Below, one piece after another: positions 9,075 to 18,338 of a DNA stretch of 64,000 nt. The notes under the pieces were generated by a model. That model did not search any database and was not told where the DNA came from. It was given only the letters and a program-made list of their open reading frames with translations. This stretch comes from Photobacterium sp. GJ3. GTDB lineage: Bacteria > Pseudomonadota > Gammaproteobacteria > Enterobacterales > Vibrionaceae. Where the stretch lies: assembly GCF_018199995.1 (NCBI RefSeq), contig NZ_CP073578.1, forward strand, positions 1,426,001 to 1,490,000. The letters run 5' to 3'. Position 1 is the first letter of the stretch, and the number at the start of each line of letters is the position of its first letter. Position numbers and translations under genes: made by a program.

Positions 9075-9488
9075 GTTTCACGTCCTCATGATTATTGTGA
9101 TATTGGGGATATAACCCTCTGCAATCAAAGCATTGAACAAAGCATAGGCGGGAACAAGCGCAATAACACGGAGTTGATTTGATTGTTGGTGAGGCGAATT
9201 CTCGACCAAGGTATTAGGTAGATCTACTGAGTGTCTCGGCAATGTATGTCTAATATTTTGTTTTTTATTGCTTTATTCAGAGTGGCATGAGGCGGATTTT
9301 GCGGCGTTTACGGAGTAAGACTTTTTGCTGATAATGTTCATTAAATGTATCGATTGTGAGTTGGCTCACTGAGGCTGGCTTGTGTCAGAACTCAGAAACG
9401 GCGAGAGCCCGTCAACTGGCGTTCTGCAGGCAAACCCGTTAGTATCTCGGTATGTCTATTTTTTCACCAATATCAGGCGGAGGCAGGG
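9075..9488. promoter_or_regulatory. 414-base divergent control region of the TRAP operon and a DUF1289 gene
   Basis: No gene is supported here. The region must hold the leftward promoter of dctP and the rightward promoter of the DUF1289 gene. The only clear local symmetry is a 10-bp palindrome GTAGATCTAC at 9218-9227 within a longer imperfect repeat, a possible but unproven operator. No convincing sigma-54 element was found. Confidence 0.4.
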
Positions 9489-9740
9489 GTGGAGCAGTTA
9501 GAATTCTTTATCATCCCCAGTCCGTGTATTGGGGTCTGTCAGGTGAACAATCGCGGCTACTGTAAAGGCTGTCTGAGAAGCCGGGAAGAGCGTTTTCACT
9601 GGCAGGGAATGAGTAATGATCAGAAGCGGCATGTGATCAAACTGTGCCGGCAACGTTATCAGCGAATCAAGCGGCGTCAGCGCGAATTAGATGCCCAGGC
9701 TGCACAACAGGCTGAAAATCCACAACAAAGCTTGTTTTAA
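9489..9740 (+). CDS. DUF1289 family small cysteine-motif protein
   Basis: The 83-residue protein begins at a GTG behind a purine-rich GGAGGCAGGG stretch. It shows the DUF1289 pattern: SPCIGVCQVN, then CKGCLRSREER and a tryptophan, with four cysteines that could bind a metal. The C-terminal half is a charged helix rich in Arg and Gln. The function of the family is unknown. A terminator follows directly at 9751-9776. Confidence 0.8.
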   Translation: MEQLEFFIIPSPCIGVCQVNNRGYCKGCLRSREERFHWQGMSNDQKRHVIKLCRQRYQRIKRRQRELDAQAAQQAENPQQSLF

Positions 9741-9750
9741 AAGGTACAAA

Positions 9751-9776
9751 AAAAGCGCCCAGAGGGCGCTTTTCTT
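9751..9776. terminator. Bidirectional terminator between a DUF1289 gene and rplY
   Basis: The stem GCGCCC/GGGCGC has a three-base loop, T-rich sequence on the right and a run of A on the left. It serves two convergent genes. Confidence 0.85.
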
Positions 9777-9799
9777 TCAGCGTTTCCGCCAATCCACAA

Positions 9800-10078
9800 T
9801 TAGATGCGGATGAAGTCCATGTGCTGAACTTTTGGCTTGAACGGGTGACGCTGGATGTCTTGAGGCTTCACGTTCACTTCTTTGCCGTCGATAACCAGAG
9901 TGATTGCTTCGTAGAAACCAGCTTTATCCATTTGGTTGATCACGTCATCGTGGTTCAGTTCGATAGAAACTGGTGCTTCTTCGCCACCGTAGATGATTGC
10001 AGGGAACTTGTTAGTGTGACGCAGGCGGCGGCTCGCACCTTTACCCAGGTCAGAACGTACTTGTGCTTCAAATTTCAT
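9800..10078 (-). CDS. rplY: 50S ribosomal protein L25 (short form)
   Basis: This 92-residue protein is the short, single-domain form of bL25, which binds 5S rRNA. The start [20 protein letters not shown] and the end [15 protein letters not shown] are diagnostic. A short AGAG-type ribosome site precedes the ATG. In E. coli rplY sits next to radD, rsuA and bcr, and the same neighbours occur here at 12.5-17.4 kb, separated by a heme receptor gene. Confidence 0.97.
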   Translation of the reverse strand: MKFEAQVRSDLGKGASRRLRHTNKFPAIIYGGEEAPVSIELNHDDVINQMDKAGFYEAITLVIDGKEVNVKPQDIQRHPFKPKVQHMDFIRI

Positions 10079-10354
10079 GATGCTTACTCTTTATTGAGTG
10101 AATGAAAAAGGTATTCCGTAATGCGACCTTACCGAATACCGTCAAATCGAGCGCGGATACTAACACCCCGAATCTCCCCAGACAAGCAGATTTCCCGAAA
10201 ACATCCCAAATCAGCGAAAAAATAAGCGGTTGCACGAATTGAGGTGTGATCAATGCTTTTTTTGGATATGCAATGATATTGGTCAAACGGGTTTCATCAT
10301 TCGGACGGAGTTCCAAAATAATCGTGTAACTGTGATACAAATAACATTGAGATT

Positions 10355-10373
10355 GATAGTAATTCTCATTTTC
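10355..10373 (+). promoter_or_regulatory. Fur box of the heme receptor gene
   Basis: The 19 bases match the classical Fur consensus at 14 positions (GATAGTAATTCTCATTTTC). They lie just before a perfect TATAAT at 10379-10384, so bound Fur would block RNA polymerase. The match was made by eye. Confidence 0.75.
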
Positions 10374-10378
10374 TTTTG

Positions 10379-10384
10379 TATAAT
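10379..10384 (+). promoter_or_regulatory. -10 element of the heme receptor promoter
   Basis: A perfect TATAAT lies 48 bases before the ATG at 10433 and directly downstream of the Fur box. The -35 is poor; TTGATA at 10353-10358 is the best candidate but is 20 bases away. Confidence 0.55.
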
Positions 10385-10432
10385 CCATGCCAATGACAAA
10401 TTTTACTGATAAAGAAATTGATAGCAGGGATT

Positions 10433-12481
10433 ATGAACCACAAACAATTATCACTGATTGCCAGTGCTGTGCTGCTGGCCCTTTCTCCTTCATTGCAGGC
10501 CCAGGAAGCGTCTCGCCAAGCCGATGAAACCATCATTGTCTCTGCTTCAAGACTTGAAGCGACACAGCAGGAAAAAACACGTTCAATTGATGTCGTTGAC
10601 CTGAAACAACTGGACGAAACACAGCCGAACTCGGTGGCAGAGGCGTTGAAGTTTGAGCCGAATATTTCAATTGCCGGTGGAAATGTGCCAGGAAATCAAT
10701 CGGTGAATATCCGGGGTCTGGAAGGGAATAAAATCCTTCAAATCGTCGACGGTAATCGTCAGAACTTTGATTATGACCATCGCCCGTCTTACTTCCTTGA
10801 TCCTTCACTGCTCAGCAAAATTCAGGTCATTAAAGGGCCAATCAGTTCTCTCTATGGTTCAGGTGCGATTGGTGGGGTTGTTGTCCAGAATACGATTAAC
10901 GCCACAGACCTTGTGGATGGCGAGGGGCTGGGGGGGCGTATCAAAACGGGCTATCAGGATAATGGCGATGTCTGGACCAATACGGCTGCAATCGCGCAGC
11001 AGGCAGGCCGTATCGATTGGTTAGTGGCGGGCAGCGTTCGGGATACGGGCGTGATGGAGCAGGGCAACGGTTATCAGCTGTATGGCACCGAGTCGACTGA
11101 TTCCACAGGACTTGCGAAATTGAACTGGCAGGCGAATGATGCGAATCGTCTGGGTTTCAGTCTGCGTTACTCTGATCGTGACGGCCATCCACCAGTCGTC
11201 GGGACCACTGATCCAGCGGCAGTAAATACCTTAATTGACCGTGCAACTGAAGATCACAATGTATCGCTGAGTTATCAATTCAATCCTGCCAATGCGCTGA
11301 TTCATCTGGATACGCGTGTTTATTACAATCAGACAGAAATCTCAGAAACGGCCGCCACAGGAACGGGCAAAGACCTGAGTAAAATCAAAACGACAGGTTT
11401 CAGTGCGACGAATCAGTCTGATCTGGGAGCGCTTCAAATTTACACAGGTGTTGACGGCTATCAGGATAAACTGAATGCAAAACGTGGCAATGGCGAGCAA
11501 GGCCGTCCGACACCGCCTGATGGTGCCAAAACAACAACACTGGGTGCTTTTGCTTATGTGAATTATGCGCTGACAGATACGATTGGTCTGGATGCCGGTG
11601 TGCGTTATGACACGTTCAAAGCAGAAGCCGATGGCCAGCAAGATAATGATGAATCGGCGGTTTCGCCATCCGCAGGTATCAGCTGGCAGGCTGCATCCTG
11701 GATGCAGTGGTCGCTGCGCTATGATGAAGCTTTCCGTGCCCCGACCACGACTGAACTTTACATGGATGGCACACACTTCACCATGTTCAGTATTCCTGGG
11801 ATTGGCCCGGTAACGAATACCTTTATTCCAAATCCGGATCTGAAACCGGAGAAAGCTCAGAATATTGAACTGAAGGGCCAGTTTGATTTTGAAAATCTGA
11901 TTGCTGAAGACAGACTGAGCCTGACGGCAGCGGTTTTCCGCAATGAAGTGGAAGACTTTATCAATTATGAGGTGATTGCTCCAACGGAAGCGGCGATGAT
12001 GGGCTGTATCATGGGCAGTGGCTCAGGCATTGGTTGTGCTGGAACAAGCCGCTCAGTGAATGTTGATCGGGCTGAATTGAAAGGTTACGAACTGTCTGCT
12101 GCGTATCAGATCGCGAATCTGACAGCGGGTGTTTCTTATGGCCAGACCCGTGGTAAAGATAAATCCGATGGTTCCTGGCTGAATAATGTACCGGCTGATA
12201 AGTGGGTTGCGCAATTGGAATATGCTCTTTGGCAGATTGACACCAATGTTGGTACAAGAGCGCTGTTTGCGAGTGAGCAGGATCGTGTTTCCGGAAACGA
12301 GACTTACGACAGTTATAATACAGTCGATTTCTATGCAACATGGGAGCCGCTTTCCAATCTGGATGGTCTGAAAGTTGACTTTACCGTTGCGAATGCCTTT
12401 GATGAGAATTATCGCATTGCATGGAATGAGGTGTATCAGCCGGGACGTTCTTTCCGTTTGTCGGCGCAGTACACCTTTTAA
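10433..12481 (+). CDS. TonB-dependent heme/hemoglobin receptor, HutA/HemR-like
   Basis: The outer-membrane receptor is 682 residues when started at the ATG at 10433 (AGGG upstream). A signal peptide ends near SLQA-QE. A plug domain follows (TIIVSASRLEATQQE, NIRGLEGNKILQIVDG, KGPISSLYGSGAIGG), then a 22-strand barrel ending in aromatic Phe. The heme-receptor signatures are present: FRAP at about 434-437, NPDL at about 467-470 and a histidine between them at about 448, the position of the heme-binding His in HemR. The exact substrate (heme or hemoproteins) is inferred. No TonB or heme ABC genes are adjacent; they must be elsewhere. Confidence 0.9.
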   Translation: MNHKQLSLIASAVLLALSPSLQAQEASRQADETIIVSASRLEATQQEKTRSIDVVDLKQLDETQPNSVAEALKFEPNISIAGGNVPGNQSVNIRGLEGNKILQIVDGNRQNFDYDHRPSYFLDPSLLSKIQVIKGPISSLYGSGAIGGVVVQNTINATDLVDGEGLGGRIKTGYQDNGDVWTNTAAIAQQAGRIDWLVAGSVRDTGVMEQGNGYQLYGTESTDSTGLAKLNWQANDANRLGFSLRYSDRDGHPPVVGTTDPAAVNTLIDRATEDHNVSLSYQFNPANALIHLDTRVYYNQTEISETAATGTGKDLSKIKTTGFSATNQSDLGALQIYTGVDGYQDKLNAKRGNGEQGRPTPPDGAKTTTLGAFAYVNYALTDTIGLDAGVRYDTFKAEADGQQDNDESAVSPSAGISWQAASWMQWSLRYDEAFRAPTTTELYMDGTHFTMFSIPGIGPVTNTFIPNPDLKPEKAQNIELKGQFDFENLIAEDRLSLTAAVFRNEVEDFINYEVIAPTEAAMMGCIMGSGSGIGCAGTSRSVNVDRAELKGYELSAAYQIANLTAGVSYGQTRGKDKSDGSWLNNVPADKWVAQLEYALWQIDTNVGTRALFASEQDRVSGNETYDSYNTVDFYATWEPLSNLDGLKVDFTVANAFDENYRIAWNEVYQPGRSFRLSAQYTF

Positions 12482-12510
12482 TAAACGCTGAAAGCAACAT
12501 TAAAAATTTA

Positions 12511-12534
12511 GCCGCACGAGAGTGCGGCTTTTTT
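12511..12534 (+). terminator. Rho-independent terminator of the heme receptor gene
   Basis: A perfect 7-bp stem GCCGCAC/GTGCGGC has a GAGA tetraloop followed by six T. It lies between two convergent genes. Confidence 0.9.
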
Positions 12535-12552
12535 CTTTCTGAATCATCAGAG

Positions 12553-14295
12553 TTACTGTTTGTACTGATCCAAATCGAACAACTTATCCCGGATTGCCCA
12601 GAAGCGGCCGCTTTTGCGGGCGATAATGATTTCCGGCGGGCGAAGCCGGTGTTCGTTGCTGGCCACTTTGGTGGGGGCTGTCTCGGTAAAGGGCCGATGG
12701 CGGTCTACCAGATGCGGATTGATAAATTTCTTCAGGAATTCGGATTTCTGAGTTTTGTTCGTCAGTTGCCAGGTTTCACTGATCTGGCCGTCCTCTTCAC
12801 TGAAATAGGTGACTTTCAACTGGGGTTTCCCGTATTGGTTTTTACCCGGCTCAAGCTGCATGTCGGTACATTTCATGATCATGGCGTCTTTGAGCTTGAG
12901 TGCATCCCGCAGCTTTTTGTCCGGATCGACCATTACCGCGTCGCACTGATGACAGCGCCGTGCCGCAATATCGTTGTCTGCACCGCATTCTTCACAGTAT
13001 TTGGCCCGGAAACGGTAACCACATTCTTCCCGTTCACCCGTGTCATCGTCTTCAAAATAGCCCTGACAGCGGCGACCATAATGTTCGATCAGAAATCCAG
13101 CCGGATCGAGTTTGCCCCAGAAGCTGTTTTTAAAACCACAGGCCGGGCAGGGCACCATAATCACTTCGCTGGTGCTGTCCGGTTTAGGGTCGCCGACTTC
13201 CGGCTGATAGAGGTCATAACAGTTCCCGGCATATTCCAGCACCAGACAATCGGTTTTCCCTTCAGATAAACGCAAACCACGGCCCACAATCTGCTGATAC
13301 AGGCTGATGGACTCGGTCGGACGCAGGATAGCAATCAGATCGACATGAGGGGCATCGAATCCCGTGGTGAGTACAGAGACATTGACCAGAAATTTGATCT
13401 GCTGGTTCTTGAATTCGGTGATGATCCTGTCCCGCTCTTCCAGCGGGGTATCTCCGACAACCAGTGCCGCTTCTTCGCCCGACAGATAGCCCATAATTTC
13501 TTTGGCATGATTCACTGTGGAGGCGAAGATCATCACGCCTTTGCGATCTGTTGCGTAATCAATGACCTGCTCAATAATCATGGGCGTCGCGCGTGCGGAT
13601 TTGGCAATCACGGCGTCCAGATCCGCTTCGCGGTAATGACCATGATTGGCCGGTTTCAGGCTGGAAAAATCGTAGCCAATCACCGCCATATCCATCACTT
13701 TGGGTTCGGTCAGAAACCCTTCATCCAGCAGATAGCGGATCGGCAGTTCAAAAATGCAGTCCCGGAAGAAGCGGTCCTGCTCCGTACGGACCTGACCGCG
13801 CGTGTGATATTTGTAGATCCAGCCCATACCCAGCCGATAGGGTGTTGCGGTGAGCCCCAGAATCTTGATACCGGCATTGATGGCCTGAAGGTGTTGGATG
13901 ACACGCTGATAAGCACTGTTCTCATCGTCCGGCACCCGGTGACATTCGTCGATGACCAGCAGAGAAAACTCTGCATCAAACTGATCCAGGCTGTTAACCA
14001 TGGACTGCACCGAGGCAAACACCACCTGCTGATCGGTTTCTTTCCGCCCTAATCCGGCAGAAAAAATCGAAGCTTTTAAGCCGTAACTTTCATACTTGGC
14101 ATGATTTTGCTCGACCAGTTCTTTCACGTGCGTCAGCACCAGTACCCGGCCCCGGGCAATCCGGGCCAGCTCGGCAATGACCAGGCTTTTTCCGGCACCG
14201 GTTGGCAGCGCCAGCACTGCTGGTGTGCTGTGTTTACGGAAATAGTGCACTGTGGCTTTCACACAGTCTTGCTGATAAGGACGCAGGGTATACAT
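12553..14295 (-). CDS. radD: DEAD/DEAH-family DNA repair helicase RadD (YejH)
   Basis: The 580-residue superfamily 2 helicase-like ATPase begins TLRPYQQDCVKATVHYF and has Walker A LPTGAGKS at about 30-37, a DECH box, GLTATPYRLG, and motif VI QQIVGRGLRL. A C-terminal region carries several Cys pairs (CPACGFKN, YCEECGADN, RRCHQCD), probably zinc sites, as in E. coli RadD. RadD works with RecA in double-strand break and cross-link repair. Its placement near rplY and rsuA matches E. coli and supports orthology. Length is close to the E. coli protein (586 residues). Confidence 0.95.
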   Translation of the reverse strand: MYTLRPYQQDCVKATVHYFRKHSTPAVLALPTGAGKSLVIAELARIARGRVLVLTHVKELVEQNHAKYESYGLKASIFSAGLGRKETDQQVVFASVQSMVNSLDQFDAEFSLLVIDECHRVPDDENSAYQRVIQHLQAINAGIKILGLTATPYRLGMGWIYKYHTRGQVRTEQDRFFRDCIFELPIRYLLDEGFLTEPKVMDMAVIGYDFSSLKPANHGHYREADLDAVIAKSARATPMIIEQVIDYATDRKGVMIFASTVNHAKEIMGYLSGEEAALVVGDTPLEERDRIITEFKNQQIKFLVNVSVLTTGFDAPHVDLIAILRPTESISLYQQIVGRGLRLSEGKTDCLVLEYAGNCYDLYQPEVGDPKPDSTSEVIMVPCPACGFKNSFWGKLDPAGFLIEHYGRRCQGYFEDDDTGEREECGYRFRAKYCEECGADNDIAARRCHQCDAVMVDPDKKLRDALKLKDAMIMKCTDMQLEPGKNQYGKPQLKVTYFSEEDGQISETWQLTNKTQKSEFLKKFINPHLVDRHRPFTETAPTKVASNEHRLRPPEIIIARKSGRFWAIRDKLFDLDQYKQ

Positions 14296-14417
14296 GGATT
14301 AGACTTGATTGATGAACAGCGCAGAGGAGTGTAACGGCTTTGAACTGTGGGAGACAAGTCTTGGTGCGACGGGTGTCATCAGGGCTCGTTGTGCAGAGCC
14401 CTGTGTTGATGTCGGAT

Positions 14418-14912
14418 TCAGGACGCCATATTCAGTGGCAATTTTGTCGGTTTGATGGTTTTGGTCATCATGCAGAACTGACGGCGCGGGATAAAGTCAT
14501 GTCTCTCATAGAAACTCCGCGCACCTTTGTTCCCGATATTGACCTCCAGTGTCAGTGCATGCACACCGGCTTCGGCGCAATGCGCTTCAATTTGTGGCAT
14601 CAGCTCGGTCCCGATGCCTTGCTGACGCCATTCTGGTTTGAGATAAAACTGGTCGATCAGTGCGATACGGCCGCCGTGTTCCAGGCTGAAGCTGTAGCTG
14701 AGGATGATGTGACCGGCAATCATGGTGTTATCGCCGTCTTTTACTTCGATAAACCAGGCTTGCCCCAGCTCAGCGTTATTCAGGATCTGATGAACTGCCT
14801 GTGTGGTTTGCTCGCGTTTTTGTGGCAGGACTTCATATTCAAAGAGTTCCCCAACAAGTGTAAGCAGCATGTCCACAGAAGACAGGCTTGGCGCTACAAG
14901 TGAGATGTTCAT
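14418..14912 (-). CDS. GNAT family N-acetyltransferase
   Basis: The 164-residue protein has a GNAT domain: LIDQFYLKPEWRQQGIGTELM supplies beta-strand 4 and the acetyl-CoA pyrophosphate loop (Q/R-x-x-G-x-G), followed by NKGARSFYERHDF near the end. The substrate is unknown. It lies between radD and rsuA, transcribed in the same direction as radD with a gap of about 120 bases that contains a GC-rich hairpin near 14388-14409. Confidence 0.88.
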   Translation of the reverse strand: MNISLVAPSLSSVDMLLTLVGELFEYEVLPQKREQTTQAVHQILNNAELGQAWFIEVKDGDNTMIAGHIILSYSFSLEHGGRIALIDQFYLKPEWRQQGIGTELMPQIEAHCAEAGVHALTLEVNIGNKGARSFYERHDFIPRRQFCMMTKTIKPTKLPLNMAS

Positions 14913-15242
14913 AAGTCAACCTTAGTTGTTCGGTGTTATGGCATTGTAGTGATTCGCTTTAGCTAAGTGGTTATACGAATAACCCACACCACATGTCTAT
15001 AAGTGAAGACCGTGAAAGTGGAGAAATGTTCTACTTTTTGAGCTTAGTGGCAGTTCAGGGAAACCGATGTAAAAATTTGTGATCAGGGGTTGCAATGAGT
15101 GATATCCCTCCAGCCTTGCTGTGCAGGCCGCTGGCGAAAATTTCGTCATCCTCACCCGGCAGCGCGGTCCGATCTTGCTGAACCGAGCATCTTGGTCAGA
15201 CTTGCGTATATAATGGCGTTTTTGCAACACGTGGAGCCAGCC
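14913..15242. promoter_or_regulatory. 330-base divergent control region before rsuA
   Basis: No gene is supported. A TATAAT at 15209-15214, 29 bases before the rsuA ATG, is the likely -10 of rsuA, although no good -35 sits at the right distance. The rest shows nothing clear. An upstream extension of the rsuA frame to 15099 is rejected because family similarity begins at 15243. Confidence 0.45.
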
Positions 15243-15932
15243 ATGCGGCTTGATAAGTTTTTAAGTACGGCTTTGGGAATTACCCGTAAAGAAGCCGGTA
15301 AGCTATTAAAAGAAAAAAGAATTGAAGTAAATGAGGCAGTCGTGAAAAACGGCGCGCTCAAAGTCACACCAGACTGCGAAGTGACTTTTGATGACCATCC
15401 GCTTCAGATGACTGGCCCGAAATATCTGATGCTGAATAAGCCGCAGGGATACGTCTGCTCACATGTGGATGACTTTAACCCGACTGTTTACGTCTTACTG
15501 GATGAGGTTAGTCCGGAGAAACTGCATGTGGCAGGTCGCCTGGATGCGGATACAACGGGTTTGGTGTTGCTGACAGATGACGGTCAGTGGTCTCACCGCA
15601 TCACATCTCCGCGTCATGTCTGTGAAAAAGTGTATTACGTGGAAACTGCTGATCCGATTCCGGAAAGCGCCATTGCCGCCTTTGCGGAAGGCGTCCAGCT
15701 TCGGGGTGAGAAAGAACTGACGCGTCCGGCGAAGCTTGAAATTCTGGGTGAGCGCGAAGCCATGATCACGATTTCTGAAGGAAAATACCATCAGGTGAAG
15801 CGGATGTTTGCGGCCATTGGAAACAAAGTGGAAGCGTTGCACCGGGAGCAGGTGGGTGCTGTGGGGCTGGATGAGACGCTGGAACCGGGTGAATATCGCC
15901 CGTTGACTGAAGAAGAAATCGCCAGTTTCTGA
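15243..15932 (+). CDS. rsuA: 16S rRNA pseudouridine(516) synthase RsuA
   Basis: The 229-residue protein has an N-terminal S4 RNA-binding domain (MRLDKFLSTALGITRKEAGK) and a pseudouridine synthase domain with the catalytic Asp101 in GRLDADTTGL. Family motifs MLNKPQGYVCS, GQWSHRITSPRH and ISEGKYHQVKRMFAA follow. It isomerises U516 of 16S rRNA. The ATG at 15243 has GGAG nine bases upstream and matches the E. coli N-terminus. It is followed by bcr, as in E. coli. Confidence 0.96.
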   Translation: MRLDKFLSTALGITRKEAGKLLKEKRIEVNEAVVKNGALKVTPDCEVTFDDHPLQMTGPKYLMLNKPQGYVCSHVDDFNPTVYVLLDEVSPEKLHVAGRLDADTTGLVLLTDDGQWSHRITSPRHVCEKVYYVETADPIPESAIAAFAEGVQLRGEKELTRPAKLEILGEREAMITISEGKYHQVKRMFAAIGNKVEALHREQVGAVGLDETLEPGEYRPLTEEEIASF

Positions 15933-15955
15933 CGCGAATGAAGTCTGCCCGAATG

Positions 15956-15982
15956 GCGCTGGATTTCTGTAGAGTCCAGCGC
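15956..15982 (+). terminator. Candidate hairpin after rsuA
   Basis: An 8-bp stem (GCGCTGGA/TCCAGCGC) with an 11-base loop lies 24 bases after the rsuA stop. There is no proper T run, so termination here is uncertain. Confidence 0.4.
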
Positions 15983-16225
15983 TATTGATGTTTGAGGGAC
16001 TGGATTGCTGTCTGCACAGGCAAATAAACAATTTGAAAAACTTCACTCTCAGGCAAGAACCGTGAAATTTTTGGGATGTTTTTTGATCTTACGGACCATA
16101 TAGCTCACAATTATTTGCTATCACACCGTCGAAAGAAAGTTATCATTTCCTGTCAGGAAAGATTCGCGTAGCGAAAATTGTCGTACAATCACATTCTTTC
16201 CCTTTTATCTTCTATTAAGTGGTTT

Positions 16226-17416
16226 ATGAGTAAATCTGACAGTCCAGGCCTGAGTTTCACATTAATTCTGATCCTTGGTGCGATTGCCGCGCTGACCCCC
16301 CTTGCGATTGATATGTATCTTCCTGCGATGCCAACCATCGCGAAAGACCTTGGGGTGACACCAAGTTCGGTTCAGGTCACGTTAACGGCTTATACAGCCG
16401 GATTTGCAATTGGCCAGTTAATTCATGGCCCACTGTCAGACAGTTATGGCCGACGTCCGGTCCTGATCATTGGTGTGATTCTGTTTGCGCTTGCTGCGGT
16501 TGTCAGTGCTCTGAGCCATGATATTACTGAGCTGACCTGGATCCGTGCCGCTCAGGGTTTCGCCGGCGCTTCTGCCGCTGTCATCATTCAGGCGCTGGTG
16601 CGCGATATGTTTGAGCGCGAAGAGTTCGCCCGGACCATGTCTTTCGTCACGCTGGTGATGACAGTCGCCCCACTGGCTGCGCCATTAATCGGGGGCTATT
16701 TGTCCGTCTGGCTGGGATGGCGCTCGATTTTCTGGTTCCTTGCGTTGTTTTCGGTCATCGTGATTCTGGCGGTTCTGAAAATGATCCCGGAGACGTTACC
16801 GGCAGAAAAACGCCTGCCATTCCATTTAGGGTCAACGCTGCGAAACTATGCCCGTATGCTGACTTCACGCCCTGCCTTAGGCTTAGTGATGAGCAGCGGT
16901 TTCTCATTCTCTGGCATGTTTGTGTTCCTGACTGTGGGCTCTTTTGTTTATATCGATCTTTACCACGTCAGCACAGAAAACTTCGGCTTACTGTTTGGCT
17001 TGAACGTTGTGTGTCTGATCGTGATGACAACGCTGAACGGCAAACTGGTCCGGAAAATGGGGTCGCACTATATGCTGCGACTGGGCCTGAACATTCAGCT
17101 GATTGCCGGGATCGGGCTGGTGGTCGGACAGATTCTGGATCTGGGGCTTTGGGGCACTGTGATTCCTGTGATGTTGTTTGTGGGTGCCATTTCGACGGTT
17201 GCCAGTAATTCGATGGCTTGTTTATTAGCCAAATACCCGCATATGGCAGGTACAGCGTCTTCTCTGGCTGGTACAATGCGCTTCGGAACGGGGACGGTTG
17301 TCGGTGGTGTGGCTGCCTTAATGCCGGATACATCGGCCTGGCCGCTGGCGGGGACAATGGCAGCCTGTGCAATCCTTGCGTCACTGTTCTACTGGACGAT
17401 GTCGAAAGACGCCTGA
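16226..17416 (+). CDS. bcr: Bcr/CflA family drug-resistance MFS exporter
   Basis: The protein has 396 residues from the ATG at 16226 and twelve predicted transmembrane helices. It carries the DHA1 signature of the Bcr/CflA family: LTPLAIDMYLPAMPTIAKDL in helix 1, GPLSDSYGRRPVL in the loop after helix 2, and RAAQGFAGASAAVI in helix 4. The E. coli homologue exports bicyclomycin, sulfonamides and dipeptides. A Met 16 codons further upstream would add a non-family extension. Position directly after rsuA is conserved with E. coli. Confidence 0.92.
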   Translation: MSKSDSPGLSFTLILILGAIAALTPLAIDMYLPAMPTIAKDLGVTPSSVQVTLTAYTAGFAIGQLIHGPLSDSYGRRPVLIIGVILFALAAVVSALSHDITELTWIRAAQGFAGASAAVIIQALVRDMFEREEFARTMSFVTLVMTVAPLAAPLIGGYLSVWLGWRSIFWFLALFSVIVILAVLKMIPETLPAEKRLPFHLGSTLRNYARMLTSRPALGLVMSSGFSFSGMFVFLTVGSFVYIDLYHVSTENFGLLFGLNVVCLIVMTTLNGKLVRKMGSHYMLRLGLNIQLIAGIGLVVGQILDLGLWGTVIPVMLFVGAISTVASNSMACLLAKYPHMAGTASSLAGTMRFGTGTVVGGVAALMPDTSAWPLAGTMAACAILASLFYWTMSKDA

Positions 17417-17449
17417 TGGCATTAACACAGCAGAAAGAAAATCAATTGT

Positions 17450-18103
17450 ATGGCTGAGTTTTATCAAGAGCTGAATCAACTGGTGAATGACGGTCTGTCA
17501 GCTTTGCAGACCTCGATTGCCGAGGGTAAAACACCGAATAACCCGGTGAGTGAAACGCACTTTATGAGTGCCTGGATTACCAAAGTCATCAAGCAACAGC
17601 GTTATGATCATTGTGTGGCGAAAACGCTGGCTGGCTGGCAGCAACAAGCCCGGAGTATGGGCAAGCAAGCGCAGCTGAAGCAAAAATTTGAGCATATTGC
17701 CTGGACTTTGTCGGGTGTGCTGAATGAAGCGGGGCAAACGAAGCCGCTGACACAGCAAGCTGTGCAGCACTGGTATCAGGCCCTTGAAGATGCGGGCTGG
17801 ATGATCACCACAGAATACGAAGTGGATCGGAAAGTCACGCATCACACAGACGGACAGGCTTCGTTGGTGGTGTGCGCCAAGCAGGCAAGTACGGCATTTG
17901 AAGACGACACACTGAACAAAGCTTTGTCTGTGTATGTGCGGGGTAACAGCCAGCAATGTATCGATTTGGCTTATCAGTGTGGGTTGTTGCTGTATAAGGT
18001 GACCGATTATAAGTCTCTGGTGAAATACCATGGTGAATACCGGCTATATCCGGCAAATGCCGGGAACCATTTGCCGGAATTACCGACTCGCTTGAAAGAC
18101 TGA
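17450..18103 (+). CDS. uncharacterised cytoplasmic protein (possibly DUF2913 family)
   Basis: The 217-residue protein has no signal peptide or membrane segment. The N-terminal half is helical, with NNPVSETHFMSAWITKVIKQ at about residues 30-50, which reminds me of the DUF2913 family found in vibrios; this is from memory and not certain. The C-terminal half is mixed. It starts 34 bases after bcr on the same strand, so it is probably cotranscribed, and a terminator follows at 18114. No function can be assigned. Confidence 0.6.
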   Translation: MAEFYQELNQLVNDGLSALQTSIAEGKTPNNPVSETHFMSAWITKVIKQQRYDHCVAKTLAGWQQQARSMGKQAQLKQKFEHIAWTLSGVLNEAGQTKPLTQQAVQHWYQALEDAGWMITTEYEVDRKVTHHTDGQASLVVCAKQASTAFEDDTLNKALSVYVRGNSQQCIDLAYQCGLLLYKVTDYKSLVKYHGEYRLYPANAGNHLPELPTRLKD

Positions 18104-18113
18104 GCAACACAGA

Positions 18114-18142
18114 AGAATGCAGCATCTGGCTGCATTTCTTTT
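18114..18142 (+). terminator. Rho-independent terminator after the bcr transcription unit
   Basis: An 8-bp stem AATGCAGC/GCTGCATT with a five-base loop is followed by TCTTTT, 10 bases after the preceding stop codon. Confidence 0.7.
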
Positions 18143-18338
18143 GCCATCAATAATCATGATCCATGAGCGTATGACCGATAGTCTTCGCATCTTATTTTGT
18201 GTGATTTCACCACGGGGACGTTGCAGAAAGTGAATTGTGCTAAAATATTGAAAAATTTATATAAATCAATACCTTTTCGCTTGTGATTCTTCCCGGCCAT
18301 TTTACACTAATCGTTCTTTCATCAATGGGTGTTACGAC

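Noticed and set aside
9075..9488. Sigma-54 promoter for the TRAP operon
   Set aside because: TGGCA and TTGC-like elements occur near 9291-9303, but their spacing is wrong for a -24/-12 promoter.
10068..10388. 106-residue minus-strand frame upstream of rplY
   Set aside because: It overlaps the rplY start and the Fur-controlled promoter of the heme receptor and has no recognisable features.
12649..13269. 206-residue plus-strand frame inside radD
   Set aside because: It is antisense to the conserved radD coding sequence, with no family match.
15099..15242. N-terminal extension of RsuA by 48 residues
   Set aside because: Family similarity and the ribosome site start at 15243, and a likely -10 element lies inside the extension.
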